From: GCA-2731375 sp964507245
GTDB lineage: Bacteria; Pseudomonadota; Alphaproteobacteria; GCA-2731375
Direction of reading: 5' to 3'
DNA length: 9,058 nucleotides
NCBI GenBank assembly: GCA_964507245.1
Contig: CAZDQC010000134.1
Span: 1-9,058, forward strand
The notes under the pieces were generated by a model that searched no databases, was not told the DNA's origin, and saw only the letters and a list, made by a program, of their open reading frames with translations. Both the position numbers and the translations under genes were made by a program. Positions 1 through 5,685 of this stretch are shown here, piece by piece; position 1 is the first letter of the stretch, and each line of letters opens with the position of its first letter.

Positions 1-291
1 GGCATGCTGGCTCGTGGGGAGCATTTTGCCCTGGAAGTCGCCGGCGACAGCATGATAGACGCCGGAATTCTGGATGGCGACACAGTGGTCGTGCAGCGGC
101 GAGAAACGGCGGAGAACGGTGCTATCGTCGTCGCCCTTATCGATGACAATGAAGCTACCTTGAAGCGTCTGCGCCGCAAGGGAAATTCTGTCGCATTGGA
201 GCCGGCCAACCAGGGCTATGAAACCCGTATCTTTCCGCCTGATCGAGTGAAGATCCAAGGGCAACTGATTGGCCTGTTGCGGCGCTACTAA
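1..291 (+). CDS. lexA: LexA repressor, C-terminal autoprotease domain (5'-truncated by window edge)
   Basis: LexA represses SOS DNA-repair genes and cleaves itself when stimulated by RecA filaments. Only the C-terminal S24 peptidase domain is present. The reading frame is open from base 1, so the DNA-binding winged helix and the cleavage site lie outside the window, and the ATG at base 4 is an internal Met and not the start. The catalytic serine is in the motif AGDSMIDAG (codon at 49-51) and the catalytic lysine in EATLKRL (codon at 163-165); together they form the Ser-Lys dyad of the family. The DRVKIQGQLIGLLRRY ending is the usual LexA C-terminus. The style of the domain suggests an alphaproteobacterial LexA. 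UmuD and phage repressors share this fold, but the ending and the DAGI.DGD motif favour LexA. Confidence 0.95.
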   Translation, partial: GMLARGEHFALEVAGDSMIDAGILDGDTVVVQRRETAENGAIVVALIDDNEATLKRLRRKGNSVALEPANQGYETRIFPPDRVKIQGQLIGLLRRY

Positions 292-350
292 AAATCCCTG
301 TTAGAAAGTCCTGCATTAGGGAGCGTGCGCAGCACTGGTCAGCAGAATTT

Positions 351-1312
351 CTAGACATCCGTGGCGGGACCGTGCCAGGCATGTGAGAAATCGGGGCGCA
401 CATCGGGGGTGCGGGCCAGACCCTGGGCCTGGAATTTCTCCCGGATCAGGGCCAGATGCTCGCGGCCAAACAGGCCGAGCCGCCGGCCGGAGGCAGCATC
501 ATCGAAGACATAGTGCGGCACGCCGACAAAGCCGGTGGACTCTGCCTCAGCAATGCAGCCTTCGAGTTCGGCCGTGCCGGGGCCGTCCGAGGCCGCGAAG
601 GCATCGAAACTCTTCGTCTCGGCGCCCGCCTCTGTCAAAGTGCCGCGCAGTACTTCGAGAGATTCGAGCTCGTAGTCCCGCCAGCCACTGCCCCAGCCTT
701 GCATATATAGCCGCATCAGGAACGGCACCTCCAGCCCCTGTTGCTTGGCGAACAGCAACGCCTTGCTCGCATTGGTGGAATCGAGCAAGCGGTATGGGCT
801 GCGGAACGGCAGGCCCTGTAGGGCGGCGTACTGCCGGGCCGCTGCATAGTACATCCGGGCCCTGCGGTCGGCTGCCGGGCTGGGCGGGCGGCGCTTCATG
901 TCCTCATCAACGCTGGTCGACACGCCAATTGTGATATAGCTTATGGGGTAAGGCAGGAAGTTCACCCGCACCCGGTAGTCCCGGGCCACTTGCAACGAGG
1001 GCCGAACAGCGACATAGGCATGGGGCGATTTCATGTCCAGATAGACGTCCAGCGCCACCTCACCGTCCAGCGCCATAATCCTCTGCCATTCGTCNNNNNN
1101 NNNNNNNNNNNNNNNNNNNNNNNNNNNNNNNNNNNNNNNNNNNNNNNNNNNNNNNNNNNNNNNNNNNNNNNNNNNNNNNNNNNNNNNNNNNNNNGATAGA
1201 CGTCCAGCGCCACCTCACCGTCCAGCGCCATAATCCTCTGCCATTCGTCGGTCTCCGCCAATATCACCGCGGTAGCTGCGGCTACTTCTGGGTTTTCTGA
1301 ATTGGATGTCAT
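351..1312 (-). CDS. DsbA-fold / 2-hydroxychromene-2-carboxylate isomerase-like protein (interrupted by an artefactual assembly gap)
   Basis: This is a thioredoxin-fold protein of the HCCA isomerase/GST-kappa group. Characterised relatives use glutathione to isomerise aromatic ring-cleavage intermediates. The usual CxxC site is replaced by DMKSPHAYVA (Ser at about residue 44), as in NahD-type isomerases. A GVP loop (cis-Pro about 214) and the LFGREHL segment match the fold. Annotated across the gap, the frame breaks. If the 100 N plus one copy of the 55-base flank are removed (keep 351-1094 joined to 1250-1312), the result is 807 bases encoding one 268-residue protein, a normal or slightly long size with a tail after the fold. 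ATG at 1312 is preferred over the in-frame TTG at 1321 because AGGGG (1326-1322) lies 9 bases upstream of it. The gene is GC-rich and convergent with lexA. The exact substrate is unknown, and a general DsbA-family oxidoreductase is the alternative. Confidence 0.82.
1040..1094. repeat. 55-base exact duplicate, left copy (contig-end overlap)
   Basis: This stretch runs from GATAGACGTCC to CTGCCATTCGTC and is identical base for base to 1195-1249 on the other side of the N run. It ends exactly at the first N, while the other copy begins exactly after the last N. That is the signature of two contigs sharing a k-mer-length overlap. Confidence 0.97.
1095..1194. other. Assembly gap of exactly 100 N
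   Basis: A run of exactly 100 ambiguous bases, the conventional placeholder for a scaffold join of unknown length. It lies inside the isomerase-like gene. Its two flanks are identical over 55 bases, which indicates overlapping contig ends and no real missing sequence. Confidence 0.98.
1195..1249. repeat. 55-base exact duplicate, right copy (contig-end overlap)
   Basis: Identical to 1040-1094. Reading on from it (1250-1312) gives the true N-terminal 21 codons of the isomerase-like protein in frame. Collapsing the two copies therefore repairs the gene. Confidence 0.97.
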
Positions 1313-1470
1313 TTTGAACAACCCCTATTGTATTGTGGCATAACTGTCATTGCCGGCCCCATTTATCCAAATAGATATAATAGATAATAGCAGCTGACTG
1401 GATTGCAGCTATTCTTGGTTATTTCGAATAATCCATCACCGGACATTAGCGGGTAGCTATTTTATCTTGA

Positions 1471-1499
1471 TTGGTAATTCTTAGCACACCTTGGTAATT
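1471..1499. repeat. Direct repeat TTGGTAATT x2, 20-base period
   Basis: Two exact 9-base copies (1471-1479, 1491-1499) with starts 20 bases apart, about two helical turns. They sit in the divergent control region and have a one-mismatch relative at 1415-1423. The spacing would suit a dimeric or cooperative DNA-binding protein on one face of the helix. The repeat is visible in the sequence; the regulatory role is inference. Confidence 0.4.
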
Positions 1500-1663
1500 A
1501 TAACCGCCATCGGAAATTATCAGCGTGCAGGGTAACTCAATGAGGTTACTGTCAATAGAGAGGCCACCGATAATTCGAACTGGAATGAATCCTTTCCAGC
1601 ACATATCGACCTTTTCTCTGTCAATCGAGTCAGGACTTAACGAAAATTCACGAACCTAGGTCA

Positions 1664-1692
1664 TTCACTGCATTAGTGTTGTATGCTCTAAT
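1664..1692 (+). promoter_or_regulatory. Candidate sigma-70 promoter for the GFA-cyclase unit
   Basis: TTCACT at 1664-1669 (4 of 6 matches to the -35 consensus), a 17-base spacer, and TCTAAT at 1687-1692 (5 of 6 matches to the -10 consensus). Transcription would begin near 1699, leaving a leader of about 26 bases. A strong ribosome binding site, GGAAGGA (1711-1717), lies 7 bases before the ATG at 1725. Found by eye only. Confidence 0.45.
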
Positions 1693-1724
1693 GTGGGCAC
1701 ACCAAAGTTTGGAAGGATAATAAT

Positions 1725-2177
1725 ATGTCAACTCACCATGGAACCTGTGCTTGTGGCGATATCAGCGTTAGCATAGCATACGATCCACTTTTGGAATTTC
1801 AATGCCATTGCAGCGTATGCAAATTGCATCATGGAACATCTCTTTCTGCACTAGCTTTCGGTGAAGACGAAATCACTATAGATGGCAAGATAGAAATCTA
1901 CTCGTGGACTGGTGGCAGCGGCCAGCCAATTTCCAAACATTATTGTCCAAATTGTGGCGTGCCAATTTTTATAAAGCCCGAAGTATTAGGCGGCATGGTC
2001 TATGTGCCAGCAGGTTTGTTGACCCCTGACTATAATTTTAAGCCAAAGGTTGAGTTATGGAATGACGGTCGACCAGAATGGATGATTCAAGCTCCGACAA
2101 TTATCGAGTCATTTTCTGATAATGGCACAATTGAGCGCATACAACTCATACTGGGAAACCTTGATCAGAGAGCTTAA
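1725..2177 (+). CDS. GFA / CENP-V domain zinc-binding protein
   Basis: A 150-residue single-domain protein of the GFA (glutathione-dependent formaldehyde-activating enzyme)/CENP-V family. It has the full set of zinc-binding cysteines: CAC at residues 8-10, CHCSVC at 27-32 and CPNCG at 74-78. This layout is the family's Cys-rich beta fold with a structural and a catalytic zinc. The family is named for Gfa, reported to speed S-hydroxymethylglutathione formation, but most members have no proven reaction, so formaldehyde chemistry should not be assumed. The start is ATG 1725, with GGAAGGA just upstream. The cyclase begins 24 bases after its stop, so the two are probably cotranscribed. Codon usage is clearly more AT-rich than in lexA or the isomerase-like gene. 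No signal peptide is seen, so it should be cytoplasmic. Confidence 0.88.
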   Translation: MSTHHGTCACGDISVSIAYDPLLEFQCHCSVCKLHHGTSLSALAFGEDEITIDGKIEIYSWTGGSGQPISKHYCPNCGVPIFIKPEVLGGMVYVPAGLLTPDYNFKPKVELWNDGRPEWMIQAPTIIESFSDNGTIERIQLILGNLDQRA

Positions 2178-2201
2178 TTTCATCATTTCGTGGAGAGGGT
2201 A

Positions 2202-3155
2202 ATGGATAAAGAATTGGAGAAAGATGAAATTAAAATATTAAAAAGTCAGGTCGCAAAATTAACACTTGAAGGAAAGTTAAGAAAAGACTTAGGCAATGAA
2301 TTAGAGAGACAAAGAAAACTTGCACTTGAAGCAAAGAATGAACTTAATTTATTGACGGAAAAGTTATCAAAATATCTATCGCCGCAACTCTATGATATTT
2401 TATTTTCAGGATACGAATCCACCAGCGCATCTAGTTCACGCAAAAAACTGACAATTTTCTTCTCAGATCTAGTTCAGTTCACCCGACTTTCTGATAAATT
2501 AGAACCGGAAGAATTAACGGCAATGCTTAACTTTTATCTGACAGAAATGTCAAATATTGCCCTAGAAAGTGGTGGTACAATAGATAAATATATTGGTGAT
2601 GCCATACTGATATTTTTTGGCGATCCCGAATCCAGTGGCCATCAAGGGGACGCCATTAAGTGTGTTTCAATGGCGATAGATATGCAGAAAAGAATGAAGG
2701 AACTGCGCAATAAATGGATAAAGGACTTTGGGCTAGAAAAACCTTTAAGCGCTCGAATTGGAATTAGTACAGGATATTGTTCAGTGGGGAATTTCGGGAG
2801 CGCTAGTCGTTTGGATTATACGGTAATAGGTAGTGCAGTAAATTTGGCCGCTAGGCTTCAAACCTCGTGTAAAGAAGATGGAATTTTGTTGTCTAAAGAT
2901 ACATACTGGCAAGTTAAAGAAAAATTTCAATGCAGTAATGCCGGAAAAATCGAAGTAAAAGGCTTTGCTGAAGCAATTTCAACTTATGAGGTGCTTTTCG
3001 ATGTTGCGGATGATCAATCCCATATTACTTTACGAACCGAAAATCTCGATTTGGACCTTGATTTGGGAAGGCTGACCTTCGACGAACTCGATGCTTTGAG
3101 GGATTTAGTTTCCACTGCGCATCAAAAATTGCGCGTTATCAATTCAAAAGACTAA
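2202..3155 (+). CDS. Soluble class III adenylate/guanylate cyclase with N-terminal coiled coil
   Basis: Predicted to make a cyclic nucleotide second messenger, most likely cAMP from ATP. ATG 2202 (317 residues) is chosen over the in-frame GTG at 2190 because the Shine-Dalgarno GGAGAGGG (2192-2199) lies inside that longer version. Residues 1-57 are a charged heptad-like coiled coil. Residues 58-70 are the YLSPQLYDILFSG helix that often precedes these catalytic domains. Residues about 80-268 form the CHD domain. The metal aspartates are D89 (FFSDLVQFT) and D133 (YIGDA). The purine-selecting pair is K129 and T207 (LDYTVIG), and the transition-state residues are N214 and R218 (VNLAARL). All key residues are present, so the enzyme should be active as a homodimer. 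Lys with Thr (not Asp) is the class IIIb pattern, some members of which respond to bicarbonate. There is no membrane segment or recognisable sensor domain. Residues 269-317 are an acidic tail that I do not recognise. Composition is AT-rich. Confidence 0.9.
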   Translation: MDKELEKDEIKILKSQVAKLTLEGKLRKDLGNELERQRKLALEAKNELNLLTEKLSKYLSPQLYDILFSGYESTSASSSRKKLTIFFSDLVQFTRLSDKLEPEELTAMLNFYLTEMSNIALESGGTIDKYIGDAILIFFGDPESSGHQGDAIKCVSMAIDMQKRMKELRNKWIKDFGLEKPLSARIGISTGYCSVGNFGSASRLDYTVIGSAVNLAARLQTSCKEDGILLSKDTYWQVKEKFQCSNAGKIEVKGFAEAISTYEVLFDVADDQSHITLRTENLDLDLDLGRLTFDELDALRDLVSTAHQKLRVINSKD

Positions 3156-3362
3156 TCATATAGCGGTCTCTCGTACTTGGTTACTCCCGGTTAATTTAGG
3201 TGTTTGAAAACTTTAGCCGATTAGGTTTGTTGGGAATATCGTCCGCAGGAGGAACCGGGCATCCTGTGGAAATGATATTTCGGATCATGCCGAGGTCCTA
3301 TTCAAATTTAGCACGCGGATCAATCCACTAGATTAACAAGCTATAGCCGTGCACTGTCACCC

Positions 3363-3390
3363 TTGCGTCGATCACTTATAGTGGCATAAT
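3363..3390 (+). promoter_or_regulatory. Candidate promoter of the transporter operon (extended -10)
   Basis: CATAAT at 3385-3390 (5 of 6) is preceded by TGG, giving an extended -10 (TGn). TTGCGT at 3363-3368, with a 16-base spacer, is a poor -35. Transcription would start near 3397, leaving a leader of roughly 70 bases. No sigma-54 (GG-N10-GC) element was found, although nitrogen-scavenging operons often use one. Identified by eye. Confidence 0.35.
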
Positions 3391-3409
3391 CCAGGGACAA
3401 CTTGTTTTA

Positions 3410-3428
3410 TAGGAAATCTCAGTTCCTA
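3410..3428 (+). promoter_or_regulatory. Inverted repeat TAGGAA-N7-TTCCTA in the operon leader
   Basis: Perfect 6-base arms at 3410-3415 and 3423-3428, just downstream of the predicted transcription start and about 40 bases before the ATG. It could be an operator read as DNA or a small leader hairpin read as RNA. The symmetry is directly visible; its function is inference. Confidence 0.35.
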
Positions 3429-3469
3429 CTTAGGGTATTTTGAGGCTTAACAGAACCGGAGGAATTGCT

Positions 3470-4714
3470 ATGACGCGGGACATTTCTAGACGTTCCATAC
3501 TTAAGAGTACGGCTGCTGTCGGAGCGGCCAGCGCGCTACCAATGATGCCATTGGCGGCAGAGGCCGGCGACGAGATAATCGTTGGTGGATTGCACGACCT
3601 ATCCGGCTTTATTGATTTTGCCGGTATTCCCATGAACCAGATCATGCTGATGGCGATCGAGGAAATCAATGCCTCTGGCGGTTTATTGGGCAAAAAGGTC
3701 AAGGGCGTGGTCTATGACCCGCAATCGAATATGTCTATGTATTCCCAGTTCGCCACGCAACTGGCCTTAAAGGACAAGGCCTCCGTGGTGATGGGCGGCA
3801 TTACGTCGGCCAGCCGGGAAACCATCCGGCCCATTTTGCATCGTTTCAAGACCTTGTATTTCTATAATACCCTTTATGAAGGTGGGGTCTGTGACCGCAA
3901 CGAGATCACCCTCGGCACCACTCCGGCGCAAACAGTAGAAAAGCTGGTGCCATACACCATGGGTATGTGGGGCAAAAAGGTCTACACCATCGCCGCTGAC
4001 TACAATTACGGTCAGATCACGGCAGCCTGGGTGAAACGCTATGTTGAGCAGAACGGTGGCGAAGTCGTCTCGACCGATTTCTTCCCCCTCGATGTTACCA
4101 ACTTCGGCCCGACCATTTCCAAGATCCAAAGCGCCAAGCCGGACATGGTGATGCATGTGCTTGTGGGAACCGGTCATCTAGGCTTTCTTAACCAATGGGC
4201 TGCGGCCGGCATGAAGAATAAAATTCCTATGGCCTCAACTACATTCGGAGCGGCCGGGGCAGATATTGCGATCATCAAGCCGGAAGCCGCAAACGGCGTC
4301 ATTACCAGTTATGGCTATTATCCTTCTATTGACACGCCAGAAAACAATGCTTGGGTCGCGAAAGTGAAAAAGCGTTACCCGGAGAAAACGCCGTTTTTGA
4401 CCGAGCTGTCGGCCTTTACCTGGGATGGCATGATGATCTGGGCCGATGCGGTGCGCACTGCCGGTACTATGGATCGGATGAAACTAATCGAAGTTATGGA
4501 GTCAGGCAAAACCTACAACCTGCCGTCTGGCAAGTGCACTATTGACCCCAAAACCCATCATGCGGTCCGCGATGTCTATATCGCTGATTTGCAGGACAAG
4601 AAGTTCATCATCAAGGAGAAGTTCTCTCAGGTGCAGCCAGCAGATACGCAAATGGTTTGTGACCTTGAGAAGAACCCGAACTCCAACAAGCACTACGAAA
4701 TTTCGCTCAACTAG
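3470..4714 (+). CDS. ABC transporter substrate-binding protein, urea/short-chain amide type (UrtA/FmdD/AmiC-like)
   Basis: Periplasmic binding protein of the branched-chain amino acid/amide family (type I fold), 414 residues. ATG 3470 is chosen over an in-frame TTG at 3440 because CGGAGGA lies about 7 bases before it and the resulting N-terminus is a clean export signal. The twin-arginine motif SRRSILK is at residues 6-12, followed by an Ala-rich hydrophobic stretch and probable cleavage after AEA at about residue 32, so it is likely exported folded by Tat. The mature chain starts with IIVGGLHDLSG, then the family patterns EINASGGLLGKKV and GKCTIDPKTHHAVRD, the latter typical of UrtA-like proteins. 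Three cysteines (141, 356, 397) could allow a disulfide. The gene is first in the transporter operon, followed by a strong hairpin. A downstream amidase argues for an amide ligand over urea, but the ligand cannot be read from sequence. Confidence 0.88.
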   Translation: MTRDISRRSILKSTAAVGAASALPMMPLAAEAGDEIIVGGLHDLSGFIDFAGIPMNQIMLMAIEEINASGGLLGKKVKGVVYDPQSNMSMYSQFATQLALKDKASVVMGGITSASRETIRPILHRFKTLYFYNTLYEGGVCDRNEITLGTTPAQTVEKLVPYTMGMWGKKVYTIAADYNYGQITAAWVKRYVEQNGGEVVSTDFFPLDVTNFGPTISKIQSAKPDMVMHVLVGTGHLGFLNQWAAAGMKNKIPMASTTFGAAGADIAIIKPEAANGVITSYGYYPSIDTPENNAWVAKVKKRYPEKTPFLTELSAFTWDGMMIWADAVRTAGTMDRMKLIEVMESGKTYNLPSGKCTIDPKTHHAVRDVYIADLQDKKFIIKEKFSQVQPADTQMVCDLEKNPNSNKHYEISLN

Positions 4715-4727
4715 CGCGAAATTATAT

Positions 4728-4767
4728 AATTTGCCCGGGTCATTGAGAAATATGACCCGGGCAAATT
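4728..4767 (+). terminator. Perfect 15-bp hairpin between binding-protein and permease genes (attenuator or mRNA-stabilising stem-loop)
   Basis: Arms AATTTGCCCGGGTCA (4728-4742) and TGACCCGGGCAAATT (4753-4767) are exact reverse complements around a 10-base loop. The hairpin starts 13 bases after the binding-protein stop codon and ends 23 bases before the next ATG. It lacks a proper U-tract (TTTAT follows), so partial termination or protection of the upstream mRNA 3' end is more likely than a full stop. Either would give more binding protein than membrane components, as is common in such operons. Confidence 0.75.
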
Positions 4768-4790
4768 TATACGACACAAGGTAGGCATAT

Positions 4791-5660
4791 ATGGACTATT
4801 CCTTGGTAGTGGCCATTGAGTTATTGCGGGAGGTTGCCGGGCTCATTTTGATCGCTACGGGACTTGCCGTCATCTTCGGCATGATGCGAGTTATCAACAT
4901 CGCCCACGGTGAGTTCATGATGCTGGGCGGTTACACCGTAGTATTGACAACCAAATTGGGAGTTAACCTTTGGGTCGCTATTCTTATTTTGGCACCCTTG
5001 GCGGTTGGTATATTTGGCGTAATCGTAGAACGACTGATCATCCGCCATCTCTATGGCCGCATAATCGATTCATTGTTGGCAACCTGGGGCTTAAGTCTAT
5101 TCATAATGGGTTTCGTGACAGTGGTATTTGGCAACACTGTGGAAGGCGTTAAACCGCCCTTAGGCAGTTTCACAATCGGGGAAAACTATTCTGTAGCTGT
5201 CTATACCTTGTTCTTGATTTTTGCTGCTGTTGCCTTCCTCTCTATCGTGTACCTAACTTTGCGCCACACCAAGGCTGGCTTGATAGCCCGGGCCACCATG
5301 CAAAATCCGGATATGGTGGAAAGCCTGGGGGTAAATTCGAAGCTCGTTTACATGGCTACTTTTGGAATTGGCGCGGCATTCGCCGGTCTCGCGGGCGGCA
5401 TTTTAGCTCCAATTACTGGCGTGGTGCCGGGTATGGGCGCGTTTCTAATTGGTAAGGCCTTTATCACCGTTGTCACTGGCGGTGCTGCTGTAGTTGCTGG
5501 AACATTGAGCGCTTCAGGTATTCTTGGGTCCATTAGCCAGGCGGTGACCTTCGCCACTACTCCGGTATACGGTGATGCTGCCTTGCTATTCGTAGCACTA
5601 GTCTTGCTTCGCCTCCTGCCCCAAGGCATTACTGGGCGCTTTTTCACCCGTAGTACGTAA
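4791..5660 (+). CDS. ABC transporter permease 1, UrtB/LivH-type
   Basis: Inner-membrane permease of the branched-chain amino acid/urea/amide family, 289 residues and strongly hydrophobic. About eight membrane-spanning stretches can be picked out. The conserved INIAHGEFMMLGGY block is at residues 35-48 (family: N.AHG..M.LGAY). The coupling-loop region TLRHTKAGLIARATMQNP, near residues 160-177, should contact the ATPases. It forms the membrane channel with the next gene product. The length fits the LivH core. Many proteobacterial urea UrtB proteins carry an additional N-terminal domain, which is absent here. ATG 4791 is preceded by AAGG about 9 bases upstream. It is separated from the binding-protein gene by the hairpin at 4728-4767 and from the next permease gene by 25 bases. 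Confidence 0.9.
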   Translation: MDYSLVVAIELLREVAGLILIATGLAVIFGMMRVINIAHGEFMMLGGYTVVLTTKLGVNLWVAILILAPLAVGIFGVIVERLIIRHLYGRIIDSLLATWGLSLFIMGFVTVVFGNTVEGVKPPLGSFTIGENYSVAVYTLFLIFAAVAFLSIVYLTLRHTKAGLIARATMQNPDMVESLGVNSKLVYMATFGIGAAFAGLAGGILAPITGVVPGMGAFLIGKAFITVVTGGAAVVAGTLSASGILGSISQAVTFATTPVYGDAALLFVALVLLRLLPQGITGRFFTRST

Positions 5661-5685
5661 GACCTGTTTCGACCATGAGGATTGC

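Larger units (their letters stand above)
1313..1724. other. Divergent intergenic control region, AT-rich
   Basis: About 400 bases without a credible gene, between the leftward isomerase-like gene and the rightward GFA gene, so it should contain promoters for both directions. Visible structure includes direct repeats of TTGGTAATT at 1471-1479 and 1491-1499, exactly 20 bases apart, with a near match TTGGTTATT at 1415-1423. There is also an imperfect dyad GTAACTCA-A-TGAGGTTAC at 1532-1549 and an inverted repeat CTGGAA-N8-TTCCAG at 1580-1599. A rightward promoter candidate is listed separately. I could not choose a leftward promoter with confidence. No RNA gene is recognisable. Confidence 0.6.
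3156..3469. other. Intergenic region upstream of the amide/urea-type transporter operon
   Basis: About 310 bases without a gene. It contains an 8-pair stem-loop at 3243-3269 (CCGCAGGA/TCCTGTGG with one G-U pair, 11-base loop) but no following T-run, so it is not a convincing terminator for the cyclase gene. It also contains a candidate promoter (3363-3390) and a leader inverted repeat (3410-3428), described separately. No regulator gene or RNA family is recognised here. Confidence 0.55.

Noticed and set aside
290..322. Possible leftward terminator TCCCT...AGGGA followed by five U, between lexA and the isomerase-like gene
   Set aside because: Only a 5-pair stem with an 18-base loop. It is too weak to claim, though the convergent position would suit a terminator.
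383..934. Long rightward open frame opposite the isomerase-like gene
   Set aside because: It is the antisense shadow of a GC-rich gene with clear homology, its translation is a low-complexity Arg/Pro/Ser-rich chain with no motif, and it has no ribosome binding site.
1195..1312. Separate small protein-coding frame on the minus strand right of the gap
   Set aside because: It is only the N-terminal part of the isomerase-like gene, cut off by the artefactual gap; the apparent out-of-frame tail is caused by the duplicate 55 bases and the Ns.
3243..3269. 8-pair stem-loop downstream of the cyclase gene as a rho-independent terminator
   Set aside because: It contains a G-U pair, has an 11-base loop, lies about 90 bases past the stop and has no T-run after it, so it is mentioned only as structure in the intergenic region.
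3156..3469. Sigma-54 promoter for a nitrogen-scavenging operon
   Set aside because: No GG-N10-GC arrangement matching TGGCAC-N5-TTGC was found; the partial match near 3357-3366 has the wrong spacing.
3767..4177. 136-residue leftward open frame inside the binding-protein gene
   Set aside because: Antisense shadow of a well-supported gene, no ribosome binding site and no recognisable motif.
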